Shown: positions 7,013-15,478 of the stretch, one piece after another
Layout of the letters: each line of letters starts with the position of its first letter
Numbering within the stretch: position 1 is the first letter of the stretch
NCBI RefSeq assembly: GCF_009363255.1
Contig: NZ_CP045318.1
Coordinates: 1,911,501-1,975,500 of the forward strand
Origin: Roseivivax sp. THAF197b
GTDB lineage: Bacteria > Pseudomonadota > Alphaproteobacteria > Rhodobacterales > Rhodobacteraceae
Reading direction: 5' to 3'
DNA: 64,000 bases
Position numbers and translations under genes: made by a program
The notes under the pieces: generated by a model
What the model was told of the DNA's origin: nothing
Database searches by the model: none
The model's input: the letters and a program-made list of their open reading frames with translations, nothing else

Positions 7013-8416
7013 CTAGCTTGCCAGCGATGGCAACCAGAGCACGATCGCCGGGAAGGCCACCAGCAGCGCGATGGTGATGCCGTCGGCGATGAAGAACGGC
7101 GTCACACCGCGGAATACGTCCTGCACCGACAGGTCGGGCCGCACGCCCGCCACCACGAAGCAATTGAGCCCGATGGGCGGTGTGATCAGGCAGAACTCGG
7201 CCATCTTCACCACAAGGATGCCGAACCAGACCGCGCACATCGGCCCCGACATGCCGAAGGTGCTGTCGGCGGCACTCACGAATTCGCCGCCATTCAGCGC
7301 CATGACCGCCGGGTAGACGACAGGCAGCGTCAGCAGCAGCATCCCGATGGCGTCCATGAACATGCCAAGCACCGCATAGGCCAGGAGGATGCAGACCAGG
7401 ATCAGCATTGGCGAATATTCCAGCGCCGTGATCCAGTCGGAAAACGCGCTTGGCAGATCCGCAAAGCCCAGGAAGCGCACGTAGATCAGCACGCCCCAGA
7501 TGATCGAGAAGATCATGATCGAAAGCTTCGCCGTCTCGACCAGCGCATCCTTCAGCTCCCTCCAGCGCATGCCGCGATAGACCGCCATCAGGAAGACGAT
7601 GAAGGCGCCGATTGCGCCGCCCTCGGTGGGCGTGCCCCAGGCATCGCCGCCAAACGGGTTGTAGACGAAGCAGATGATGATCACGACCACGGCCACAATG
7701 GGCAGCGCGGGCGGCAGCGCCGAAAAGCGCTGGCGCCACGTGAACCCGGTCACGGGCGGGCCGAAATTCTTCAGCGTCAGCGCAAGCCCGATGATCAGGA
7801 GCGCATAGATTAGAGCCGAGAACATGCCCGGGATGAAGCCCGCGAGCAGCAGCTTGCCCACATCCTGCTCAACGATGATCGCGTAGATCACGAGGATCGC
7901 CGAGGGCGGGATCAGCGAGGCGAGCGTGCCGCCTGCCGCCACGACGCCCGCGGCAAAGCGCTTGTCATAGCCGACTTTCAGCATTTCCGGGATGGCGATG
8001 CGCGCAAAGACCGCCGCCGTGGCGACGGATGCGCCCGACACCGCCGCAAAGCCCGCCGTCGCGAAGACCGTTGAAACGGCCAGCCCGCCCGGCACCCAGG
8101 CGATCCAGCGCTTGGCCGCCTCGAAGAGCGCGCGCGTGAGGCCCGCGTAATAGGCCAGATAGCCGATCAGGATGAAGGTCGGGATAAGGCTCAGCGCCTG
8201 GCTTGCCACCTTGCCATGCGGCACCTGCCCTGCGGTCTTCACCGCGACGGTCAGCGCCCAGGTGAACTCGTCCGCGGCAAAATCCTTCTTCTCCCAGAAA
8301 ATCCAGATGAGGCCGATGACCCCGGCCAAGGCTGCCGCGAAAGCGACGCGCATGCCGAGTACGACCATGACAAGAAGGCCACCCGTGACCCAGAGACCGA
8401 TATCGATAGGATCCAT
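7013..8416 (-). CDS. TRAP transporter large permease subunit (DctM type)
   Basis: 467 residues, almost entirely hydrophobic, with about 12 membrane segments and DctM-family motifs such as ATAGFAAVSGASVATAAVF, ASLIPPSAILVIYAI and CLITPPIGLNCFV. It forms the ion-coupled transport channel with the DctQ subunit encoded 4 bases upstream. The longer hydrophilic loop WEKKDFAADEF after helix 2 and the domain order fit the large subunit of C4-dicarboxylate or related organic acid TRAP systems. The substrate is not deducible. It is the last gene of the dctP-Q-M unit. Confidence 0.9.
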   Translation of the reverse strand: MDPIDIGLWVTGGLLVMVVLGMRVAFAAALAGVIGLIWIFWEKKDFAADEFTWALTVAVKTAGQVPHGKVASQALSLIPTFILIGYLAYYAGLTRALFEAAKRWIAWVPGGLAVSTVFATAGFAAVSGASVATAAVFARIAIPEMLKVGYDKRFAAGVVAAGGTLASLIPPSAILVIYAIIVEQDVGKLLLAGFIPGMFSALIYALLIIGLALTLKNFGPPVTGFTWRQRFSALPPALPIVAVVVIIICFVYNPFGGDAWGTPTEGGAIGAFIVFLMAVYRGMRWRELKDALVETAKLSIMIFSIIWGVLIYVRFLGFADLPSAFSDWITALEYSPMLILVCILLAYAVLGMFMDAIGMLLLTLPVVYPAVMALNGGEFVSAADSTFGMSGPMCAVWFGILVVKMAEFCLITPPIGLNCFVVAGVRPDLSVQDVFRGVTPFFIADGITIALLVAFPAIVLWLPSLAS

Positions 8417-8420
8417 GGCG

Positions 8421-9050
8421 TCAGTCCCTCTGGCTCAGCATTTCGGCTTCTTCGGCGGCGATCTCAGCGGCGGACTGGATCAGCGGCACGGCGACGGGAT
8501 TGGCCGTGCCCGACAGGATCGCGCGGCCGTATCCCCATAATTGCAGGACAAGCCGCACCGACATGACCGAGAAGGCCACCGGCACGACAAGTTTCGCAGG
8601 CCAGATCGGCAGCCCGATATCGATGGAGCTGTCCCGGCTCCACATCGGCGCGCTGAAATCGAACGACCGGTCGAAATGCGCCCAGGTGCCCCAGACGAGG
8701 GCCAGCATCAAAAGCAGGATGCCGAAGGTCGTGATGAACTCGGCGATCCACAACAGCCGTCCGCGCAACTGCCCAATCACGATGTCCATGCGGATATGCC
8801 CGCCCACGCGCTGCACGTAGGAGATGCCGAGGATGGCGATCAACGGCATGAAGGCCTCGATCCAGTCGACATAGCCCGGCAAGGGCTCGTTGAAGCCGTT
8901 CCGCCCGGTCACCGACACCACCGCGAGAACCATCAACCCGAAGGCAAAAATCCCCGAGATCAGGGCGAAAAGCCATTCGAGCTTTGCAAGTTTGCGGTCG
9001 AGACGGCTCAGCAGGCTGTCATCTTCGAGAACCTTGGCACTTCCGGCCAT
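8421..9050 (-). CDS. TRAP transporter small permease subunit (DctQ type)
   Basis: 209 residues with four predicted membrane helices (about 25-50, 60-80, 105-130 and 160-180) and the family motif VQRVGGHIRMDIV after helix 2. The start at 9050 follows a GGGGAGG Shine-Dalgarno by about 8 bases. An in-frame TTG at 9086 is less likely. DctQ stabilises the large subunit and docks the binding protein. The spacing to the large permease gene is 4 bases. Confidence 0.88.
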   Translation of the reverse strand: MAGSAKVLEDDSLLSRLDRKLAKLEWLFALISGIFAFGLMVLAVVSVTGRNGFNEPLPGYVDWIEAFMPLIAILGISYVQRVGGHIRMDIVIGQLRGRLLWIAEFITTFGILLLMLALVWGTWAHFDRSFDFSAPMWSRDSSIDIGLPIWPAKLVVPVAFSVMSVRLVLQLWGYGRAILSGTANPVAVPLIQSAAEIAAEEAEMLSQRD

Positions 9051-9093
9051 GGCCTGTCCTCCCCGTGATCTGTCCTGTCGTGACAAGACGAAA

Positions 9094-9119
9094 CCGGCGG
9101 CGCGCGAGGGCGCCGCCGG
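9094..9119 (-). other. Intercistronic stem-loop between dctP and dctQ
   Basis: CCGGCGGCGC pairs perfectly with GCGCCGCCGG around a 6-base loop, with no T run after it. It sits 21 bases after the binding-protein stop and 44 bases before dctQ. Such hairpins often protect the 3' end of the abundant binding-protein message and reduce downstream expression. Confidence 0.55.
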
Positions 9120-9139
9120 ACGTCATGCGGTCATTGCGC

Positions 9140-10156
9140 TCAGTTGGAGGCGCGTTGCTCCTCGAGCGTGGTCATGACCAGGTCGAAGAGTTCCTGACCG
9201 GGCATGCCCTGCGCGTTCATTTCCTCGATCCAGGCCTGCTGGATCGGACCACCGGCGACTTCCTCGAACTTGGCAAGCTCGTCTTCGGAAATCTGCACCG
9301 CGGTCACGCCCTTCTCTTCCAGAACGGCATTCCAGCGGTCCAGAAGTTCGCCGTAATTGGCCAGGTAATGATCGATGGCCTCGGGCACGGAGCTGTCGAA
9401 GATCTCGCGCTCCTCGTCCGACAGGCTCTCATAGGCATCGATATTGACCACGACGGGGCAGTTAACGGTGCCCGGGTTGAGGTTCGCGGTCCACCAATCG
9501 GCCTGGTTGATCGTGCCGAACGACAGGTGCGCGTGCTGGGCGAAGGCCACGGTGTCGACGACACCCGATTCCATCGCCTGGTATGCCTCGGACGAGGTCA
9601 CAGAGGTCGGAACGCCGCCCACGGCCGCGAAGGCTTCGCCCAGACCGCCGGTTGCGCGCACGCGCATACCGTCGAACTCCGCAAGCTCGTCGCGCGCCTC
9701 GCCCGTGCCCACGAGGTTGTATTGCGGCATCGGCGAGGTCATCACCATTTTGGCATTCCACTGCGCCATCTCTTCGGCCACGGCGGGATGATCGTAGACG
9801 GCATGGCTGACCGCGACTTCCTCATCGAGGTTGGAGACGCCGAGGAACGGCAATTCCAGCACGGTGATCGCGCGGTTCTTGTCGGGGTGATAGCCTGCGC
9901 AGAACTGCGCCATCTCGAAGGCGCCGATGGAGATGCCGTCGAGGTTCTCGCGGTTGTTGGACAGACCGCCATAGGAAATGTTCATCGTGAAGCCGCCATC
10001 GGACTTCTGCTCCACGAGCTCGGCCAGCTTGTGGATGTGCTCGGTGAAGGCACGGCGCTTGCCCCAGACGGAGACGTTCCATTCGGTGGCTGCGGCTTCG
10101 GTTGCGAAGCTGAGCGCGAGCGCGGATGCGGTCAGTTTGACCGTGAGTGATGTCAT
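9140..10156 (-). CDS. TRAP transporter substrate-binding protein (DctP type)
   Basis: 338 residues with a Sec signal peptide (MTSLTVKLTASALALSFATE, then AAA-T, cleavage near residue 25). The mature domain has TRAP family features: EWNVSVWGKRRAFTEHIHKLAELVE, the substrate-carboxylate Arg region DELAEFDGMRVRATGG, and VTSSEAYQAMESGVVDT. It captures the solute in the periplasm for DctQM. The start at 10156 is set by a GGGAGAAGAACC leader and by the signal peptide. A longer reading frame to 10255 has no such support. The ligand is unknown. The pattern around W..NLNPGTVNCP differs from classic DctP, so a substrate other than succinate is possible. Confidence 0.87.
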   Translation of the reverse strand: MTSLTVKLTASALALSFATEAAATEWNVSVWGKRRAFTEHIHKLAELVEQKSDGGFTMNISYGGLSNNRENLDGISIGAFEMAQFCAGYHPDKNRAITVLELPFLGVSNLDEEVAVSHAVYDHPAVAEEMAQWNAKMVMTSPMPQYNLVGTGEARDELAEFDGMRVRATGGLGEAFAAVGGVPTSVTSSEAYQAMESGVVDTVAFAQHAHLSFGTINQADWWTANLNPGTVNCPVVVNIDAYESLSDEEREIFDSSVPEAIDHYLANYGELLDRWNAVLEEKGVTAVQISEDELAKFEEVAGGPIQQAWIEEMNAQGMPGQELFDLVMTTLEEQRASN

Positions 10157-10558
10157 TGGTTCTTCTCCCTTGATCGGGCGTTTGGCACGCCGCTGTGCGC
10201 GCAGGGTAATGCGATCGAAGCCGGACGCAAGGGAAAGACGGGCGGTTTGCGGCAATCCGGGCCCGGAGGCCCCCTTGGTCGGGCATGCGCCGGCTAACCA
10301 CAGGCGGGGGCGGAGGCGTCTTTACGCTACGGCAGCGCTAACACCGCATGAAAACGGACGCTTAGAGTAGCATGGTGAAGCATATTTACAGATAATGCAT
10401 ATTCTGGAAAATCATTTCACAAAAAAACGGCTTGAAAACTGTAGGTTATTTATCCGTTTTCAATGCTGCGCTATGCTCCGTGACAAATATCACGACCACT
10501 TGACCGGATTCGTCACATACAGAAACCTGCAAATGGTCAGATCAGGAGGAGTGAGAAC
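10157..10558. other. Intergenic region with acs control sequences
   Basis: 402 bases between divergent dctP and acs with no convincing gene. The half nearest acs (10370-10470) is distinctly AT-rich compared with the surroundings, as expected of a promoter region. The dctP-proximal half is GC-rich and featureless. It contains a CRP-like dyad, listed separately. No clear -35/-10 pair could be assigned. Confidence 0.5.
10479..10494 (+). promoter_or_regulatory. CRP/FNR-superfamily-like operator upstream of acs
   Basis: A perfect dyad, CGTGA-CAAATA-TCACG, reproduces the GTGA-N6-TCAC core of the CRP site. It is centred about 72 bases before the acs start codon. CRP-type control of acetyl-CoA synthetase is known in enterobacteria. 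Which regulator acts here is inference. Confidence 0.5.
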
Positions 10559-12520
10559 ATGAGCCATCACGACCCGCATGAGACGTTTGCGCCGAGCGCG
10601 GAGACGGTATCGCGCGCGCATGTGGATGCGGCGCGCTACGAGGAGATGTATGCCCGCTCGATTTCCGATCCGGAGGGGTTCTGGGCCGAGCAGGGTCAGC
10701 GCATCGACTGGATGCGCGCGCCCACGAAGATCAAGGACGTGAACTTCGACTACGGCAATGTCTCGATCAAGTGGTACGAGGATGGCCAGCTCAACGTCGC
10801 GGCGAATTGCATCGACCGCCATCTCGAGACCCGCGGCGATCAGACTGCGATCATCTGGGAGCCCGATGACCCGCAGGAGGGCGCGCAGCACATCACCTAT
10901 CGCGACCTCGCGACCAATGTCTCCAAGATGGCCAACATCCTGAAGGACCAGGGCGTGGCCAAAGGTGACCGCGTGGTGATCTACCTGCCGATGATCCCCG
11001 AGGCGGCCTATGCCATGCTCGCCTGCGCGCGGATCGGCGCAATCCATTCCATCGTCTTCGCGGGCTTTTCCCCCGATGCGCTGGCGCAGCGCGTGAACGG
11101 CTCGGACGCCAAATGCGTCATCACCGCCGACGAGGCCCCGCGCGGCGGGCGCAAGACCGCGCTCAAGGCCAATGCGGACAAGGCGCTGGCGCAATGCGAC
11201 GCGTCCGTCAAATGCCTTGTCGTGCGCCGCACCGGCGGCGACGTTGCCTGGGACGCGGCCCGCGACGTGGATGTGACAGCCGCCATGGCGGAGGCTTCCG
11301 CTGAATGCGCGCCCGAACCCATGGACGCCGAAGATCCCCTTTTCATCCTGTATACGAGCGGCTCGACCGGCCAGCCCAAGGGGGTTGTGCACTCAAGTGG
11401 TGGATATTTGGTTTACGCCGCCCTGACCCATGAGGTCACCTTCGATTACCATGAAGGCGACATCTATTGGTGCACCGCAGATGTTGGGTGGGTCACCGGG
11501 CACTCCTACATCATCTATGGCCCGCTCGCCAATGGCGCCACCACGCTGATGTTCGAGGGCGTGCCCACCTACCCCGATGCCAGCCGCTTCTGGCAGGTCT
11601 GCGAGAAGCACAAGGTCACCCAATTCTACACCGCACCCACGGCGATTCGCGCATTGATGGGCCAGGGCAACGATTTCGTAACGAAATGCGATCTATCCTC
11701 GCTGCGACTCCTCGGAACGGTGGGCGAACCGATCAACCCCGAGGCCTGGACCTGGTATAACGATCTGGTCGGTGGCGGGCGCTGCCCGATCGTCGATACC
11801 TGGTGGCAGACGGAAACCGGCGGGCACCTGATGACCCCCCTGCCCGGCGCGCATGCAACCAAACCCGGCGCGGCGATGAAGCCGTTCTTCGGGATCAAAC
11901 CGGTCGTTCTAGAGGCCGAAAGCGGAAAGGAGATCGAGGGCAACCCCGCCGAGGGCGTGCTGGCCATCGCCGATAGCTGGCCCGGCCAGATGCGCACCGT
12001 CTGGGGCGATCACGAGCGGTTCGAGAACACCTATTTCCAGCAATACAAAGGCTATTACTTCTCGGGCGATGGCTGCCGCCGGGACGAGGACGGCGATTAC
12101 TGGATCACCGGCCGGGTCGATGACGTGATCAACGTCTCGGGCCACCGGATGGGCACGGCCGAGGTGGAATCGGCGCTGGTCAGCCACGATTCCGTCGCCG
12201 AGGCCGCAGTGGTCGGCTATCCCCATGACGTGAAGGGCCAGGGCATCTATTGCTACGTGACCCTGATGTCTGGCCAGGAGCCCTCGGACGAGCTGCGCAA
12301 GGAGCTGCGCAACTGGGTCCGCCAGGAAATCGGCCCCATCGCCTCGCCCGATCTCATCCAATGGGCGCCGGGCCTGCCCAAGACCCGCTCCGGCAAGATC
12401 ATGCGCCGCATCCTGCGCAAGATCGCCGAAAACGACTACGGCGCCCTGGGCGACACCTCCACCCTCGCCGAGCCAGAGGTCGTCGACGACCTCATCGAAA
12501 ATCGCATGAACCGCGGGTGA
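10559..12520 (+). CDS. acs: Acetyl-coenzyme A synthetase
   Basis: 653 residues, the normal length for Acs. [19 protein letters not shown] is the ATP-binding P-loop, [20 protein letters not shown] and [11 protein letters not shown] are the acetate/AMP motifs, and the C-terminal [15 protein letters not shown] holds catalytic Lys613, the residue regulated by acetylation in the family. It converts acetate, ATP and CoA to acetyl-CoA, AMP and PPi. An AGGAGG-type Shine-Dalgarno precedes the ATG. Its stop codon overlaps the start of adk (TGATG), and an acetate-type symporter follows, so the operon forms an acetate uptake and activation unit. Confidence 0.95.
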   Translation: MSHHDPHETFAPSAETVSRAHVDAARYEEMYARSISDPEGFWAEQGQRIDWMRAPTKIKDVNFDYGNVSIKWYEDGQLNVAANCIDRHLETRGDQTAIIWEPDDPQEGAQHITYRDLATNVSKMANILKDQGVAKGDRVVIYLPMIPEAAYAMLACARIGAIHSIVFAGFSPDALAQRVNGSDAKCVITADEAPRGGRKTALKANADKALAQCDASVKCLVVRRTGGDVAWDAARDVDVTAAMAEASAECAPEPMDAEDPLFILYTSGSTGQPKGVVHSSGGYLVYAALTHEVTFDYHEGDIYWCTADVGWVTGHSYIIYGPLANGATTLMFEGVPTYPDASRFWQVCEKHKVTQFYTAPTAIRALMGQGNDFVTKCDLSSLRLLGTVGEPINPEAWTWYNDLVGGGRCPIVDTWWQTETGGHLMTPLPGAHATKPGAAMKPFFGIKPVVLEAESGKEIEGNPAEGVLAIADSWPGQMRTVWGDHERFENTYFQQYKGYYFSGDGCRRDEDGDYWITGRVDDVINVSGHRMGTAEVESALVSHDSVAEAAVVGYPHDVKGQGIYCYVTLMSGQEPSDELRKELRNWVRQEIGPIASPDLIQWAPGLPKTRSGKIMRRILRKIAENDYGALGDTSTLAEPEVVDDLIENRMNRG

Positions 12521-13212
12521 TGGTCATGGATGGTACACGCAATCCCGCGAAAGCCCCGGTTCTGATCCTTCTCGGCCCTCCGGGGGCCGGGAAAGGCACC
12601 CAGGCGCGCAAGCTCGAGGCCGAATACGGCCTCGTCCAACTCTCGACCGGCGACATGCTGCGGGCCGCCGTCAAGGCAGGCACCGACGCCGGGAAAGCGG
12701 CCAAGGCGAAGATGGAGGCAGGCGCGCTCGTCTCGGACGAGACCGTCACGCAGATCCTCGCCGACCGGCTGGCCGAGCCTGACACCGCGAACGGCGTCAT
12801 CCTCGACGGCTTTCCGCGGACCACAGCACAGGCCGAGACGCTCGATCACATCCTCGCCGCGCGCGGCCAGCAGATCGACGCGGCCATCAGCCTCGAGGTC
12901 GACGACGCCGAAATGGTGACCCGCGTGTCGGGCCGCTTCACCTGCGCGTCCTGCGGCGAGGGCTATCACGACCAATACAAGAAACCCGCAAAAGCAGAGA
13001 CCTGCGACAAGTGTGGCGGCACCGAGATGACCCGCCGCGCCGATGACAACGCGGAGACGGTGGCGAGCAGGCTCGAGGCGTATCACGCCCAGACCGCGCC
13101 GCTCATCGCCTATTACGAGGAAAAAAACGCGCTCCATCGCATTCCGGCGATGGGCGCCATCGACGACATCGCCCGCGATCTCGCGGACGTGGTCCAAAGC
13201 GTGCGCGGCTGA
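12520..13212 (+). CDS. adk: Adenylate kinase, zinc-lid long form
   Basis: 230 residues. P-loop LLGPPGAGKGTQARKLE, NMP-binding LSTGDMLRAAV, DGFPRT, and a long LID domain with four zinc-type cysteines (CASC ... CDKC) are all present. It interconverts AMP + ATP and 2 ADP. The ATG at 12520 overlaps the acs stop. A second ATG at 12526 is also possible. Coupling to acs makes chemical sense because Acs releases AMP. In related bacteria the housekeeping adk usually lies in the ribosomal protein operon after secY, so this may be a second, acetate-linked copy (inference). Confidence 0.92.
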   Translation: MVMDGTRNPAKAPVLILLGPPGAGKGTQARKLEAEYGLVQLSTGDMLRAAVKAGTDAGKAAKAKMEAGALVSDETVTQILADRLAEPDTANGVILDGFPRTTAQAETLDHILAARGQQIDAAISLEVDDAEMVTRVSGRFTCASCGEGYHDQYKKPAKAETCDKCGGTEMTRRADDNAETVASRLEAYHAQTAPLIAYYEEKNALHRIPAMGAIDDIARDLADVVQSVRG

Positions 13213-13244
13213 GCCCGCGCCCAAACAAGGAGGAGACCCGCATC

Positions 13245-13511
13245 ATGGCGGACAAGATACCCACCGACGGCGCGGCCTACTGGAAGGCCAACGTGCGTCT
13301 CATTCTCATCAGCCTGGTCATATGGGCCGCCGTCAGCTTCGGCTTCGGCATCCTGCTGCGCCCGGCCCTCTCGGGCATTTCCGTGGGCGGCACCGATTTG
13401 GGCTTCTGGTTCGCGCAGCAAGGCTCGATCCTAGTCTTTCTCGGCCTGATCTTCTTCTACGCCTGGCGCATGAACAAGCTCGACCGTCAATTCGGCGTGG
13501 ACGAGGAGTAA
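13245..13511 (+). CDS. DUF4212 small subunit of a sodium:solute symporter
   Basis: 88 residues with two membrane helices (about 17-38 and 52-72) and the pattern YWKANVRLILISLVIWA, then GGTDLGFWFAQQGSI and FFYAWRMNKLDRQFGVDEE. This is the DUF4212 family, which is almost always encoded directly before a VC_2705-type solute:sodium symporter. It is presumed to be its partner subunit. A strong AAGGAGGAG Shine-Dalgarno precedes the ATG, and the gene ends 4 bases before the symporter. Confidence 0.88.
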   Translation: MADKIPTDGAAYWKANVRLILISLVIWAAVSFGFGILLRPALSGISVGGTDLGFWFAQQGSILVFLGLIFFYAWRMNKLDRQFGVDEE

Positions 13512-13515
13512 CGTC

Positions 13516-15300
13516 ATGGATCAGACAACGATCAATATCATCTTCGTGGGCCTCAGCTTCGCGCTCTATATCGGCATCGCCATCTGGGCGCGCGCGGGCT
13601 CGACCTCGGACTTCTACGCCGCCGGTCGCGGCGTGCATCCCGTCACCAACGGCATGGCCACGGCGGCGGACTGGATGTCTGCAGCTTCCTTCATCTCGAT
13701 GGCGGGCCTCATCGCCTTCACGGGCTACGACAACTCGACCTACCTGATGGGTTGGACCGGCGGTTACGTGCTGCTTGCCCTGCTGCTCGCGCCTTACCTG
13801 CGCAAGTTCGGCAAATACACGGTGTCGGAATTCATCGGCGACCGCTTCTACAGCCCGACCGCGCGTCTTGTCGCGGTGATCTGCCTGATCGTCGCCTCGG
13901 TGACCTACGTGATCGGCCAGATGACCGGTGTGGGCGTGGCCTTCGGTCGCTTCCTCGAGGTGAGCAACACCACCGGCCTTCTGATCGGCGCCGTCGTCGT
14001 CTTCGCTTACGCGGTGTTCGGCGGCATGAAGGGTGTGACCTACACGCAGGTCGCGCAGTATTGCGTGCTGATCATGGCCTACACGATCCCGGCCATCTTC
14101 ATCTCGCTGCAGCTCACCGGCAACCCGATCCCGGCGCTGGGTCTCTTCGGCGAGCACCAGGCCTCGGGCCTGCCGCTCCTGGAGCGTCTCGACCAGATCG
14201 TGACCGAACTCGGCTTCTCCGAGTACACGGCGCATAACGGCGATACGTTCAACATGCTGCTCTTCACGCTGTCGCTGATGATCGGCACGGCGGGTCTGCC
14301 GCACGTCATCATGCGCTTCTTTACCGTGCCGCGCGTGGCCGACGCCCGTTGGTCGGCCGGTTGGGCGCTGGTCTTCATCGCGCTTCTCTACCTCACCGCG
14401 CCTGCGGTCGGTGCGATGGCACGCCTCAACATCACCGAGCTGTTCTGGCCCGAGGGCACGGACGGTCAGGCGGTCGCGGTCGAGCAGATTGCGGAAGATC
14501 CCGCCTATGACTGGATGGCCACCTGGCAGCAGACCGGCCTTCTGGGCTGGGAAGACAAGAACGGCGACGGACGCATCCAGTTCTACAATGACGGCGATGC
14601 AGCCATGCAGGAGCGCGCAGCGGCCGAGGGATGGGAAGGCAACGAGCTGACCAACTTCAACCGCGACATCCTCGTGCTTGCGAACCCCGAGATTGCCAAT
14701 CTGCCCGGCTGGGTGATCGGCCTCGTGGCAGCAGGCGGCCTAGCGGCGGCCCTGTCGACGGCGGCGGGCCTTCTGCTCGCGATCTCCTCGGCGGTCTCTC
14801 ATGACCTCGTGAAGGGTCGCTTCGCTCCGAACATCTCGGAGAAGGGCGAGCTTCTGAGCGCCCGGATCGCGATGGCAGTGTCGATCGTGGTCGCCACCTA
14901 TCTGGGTCTGAACCCGCCGGGCTTTGCGGCGCAGACCGTGGCGCTGGCCTTCGGCCTTGCGGCAGCCTCGATCTTCCCGGCGCTGATGATGGGCATCTTC
15001 TCCACGAAGATTAACAACCGCGGTGCGGTGGCGGGCATGCTCGCCGGTCTCATCGTGACGCTCATCTACATCTTCCTGCACAAGGGCTGGTTCTTCATCC
15101 CCGACACCAACAGCTTCACCGATGCAGATCCCCTGCTCGGCACGATCAAGTCGACCTCGTTCGGCGCTGTGGGTGCGATGGTGAACTTCATCGTGGCCTA
15201 CGTGGTCTCGTCGATGACCAAGCCCGTTCCGGAAGAGATCCGCGAGCTGGTGGAAAGCGTCCGCGTCCCGCGCGGTGCGGGCACGGCGCAGGATCACTGA
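13516..15300 (+). CDS. Sodium:solute symporter family protein (VC_2705 subfamily, likely acetate permease)
   Basis: 594 residues with about 13 membrane helices. SSS-family features include FYAAGRGVHPVTNGMATAAD, MSAASFISMAGLIAFTGYD and GTAGLPHVIMRFFTVP. A large soluble insertion (about residues 300-395, including EDKNGDGRIQFYND, which looks EF-hand-like) separates transmembrane parts and is typical of this subfamily. Located after acs-adk and preceded by its DUF4212 partner, it probably imports acetate or another short monocarboxylate with Na+. The operon ends in a strong terminator. Confidence 0.88.
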   Translation: MDQTTINIIFVGLSFALYIGIAIWARAGSTSDFYAAGRGVHPVTNGMATAADWMSAASFISMAGLIAFTGYDNSTYLMGWTGGYVLLALLLAPYLRKFGKYTVSEFIGDRFYSPTARLVAVICLIVASVTYVIGQMTGVGVAFGRFLEVSNTTGLLIGAVVVFAYAVFGGMKGVTYTQVAQYCVLIMAYTIPAIFISLQLTGNPIPALGLFGEHQASGLPLLERLDQIVTELGFSEYTAHNGDTFNMLLFTLSLMIGTAGLPHVIMRFFTVPRVADARWSAGWALVFIALLYLTAPAVGAMARLNITELFWPEGTDGQAVAVEQIAEDPAYDWMATWQQTGLLGWEDKNGDGRIQFYNDGDAAMQERAAAEGWEGNELTNFNRDILVLANPEIANLPGWVIGLVAAGGLAAALSTAAGLLLAISSAVSHDLVKGRFAPNISEKGELLSARIAMAVSIVVATYLGLNPPGFAAQTVALAFGLAAASIFPALMMGIFSTKINNRGAVAGMLAGLIVTLIYIFLHKGWFFIPDTNSFTDADPLLGTIKSTSFGAVGAMVNFIVAYVVSSMTKPVPEEIRELVESVRVPRGAGTAQDH

Positions 15301-15321
15301 TCGCGCGCTCTGACACATACG

Positions 15322-15352
15322 AGCCCGGGCCAGCGATGGCCCGGGCTTTTTT
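15322..15352 (+). terminator. Intrinsic terminator of the acs-symporter operon
   Basis: AGCCCGGGCC pairs perfectly with GGCCCGGGCT around a 6-base loop, followed by six T residues. It lies 22 bases after the symporter stop. Confidence 0.88.
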
Positions 15353-15478
15353 GTACCCAAATTTTTGGACCCAATTTTTCTGCGCGGTTTTTTTGAGCCG
15401 CAGGCTTTTGCCCGCCCACCATGCCCACTAGCCTCGCACGGGCGACAATGAGGATGCCCCTCCGATGACTGAACGCCC

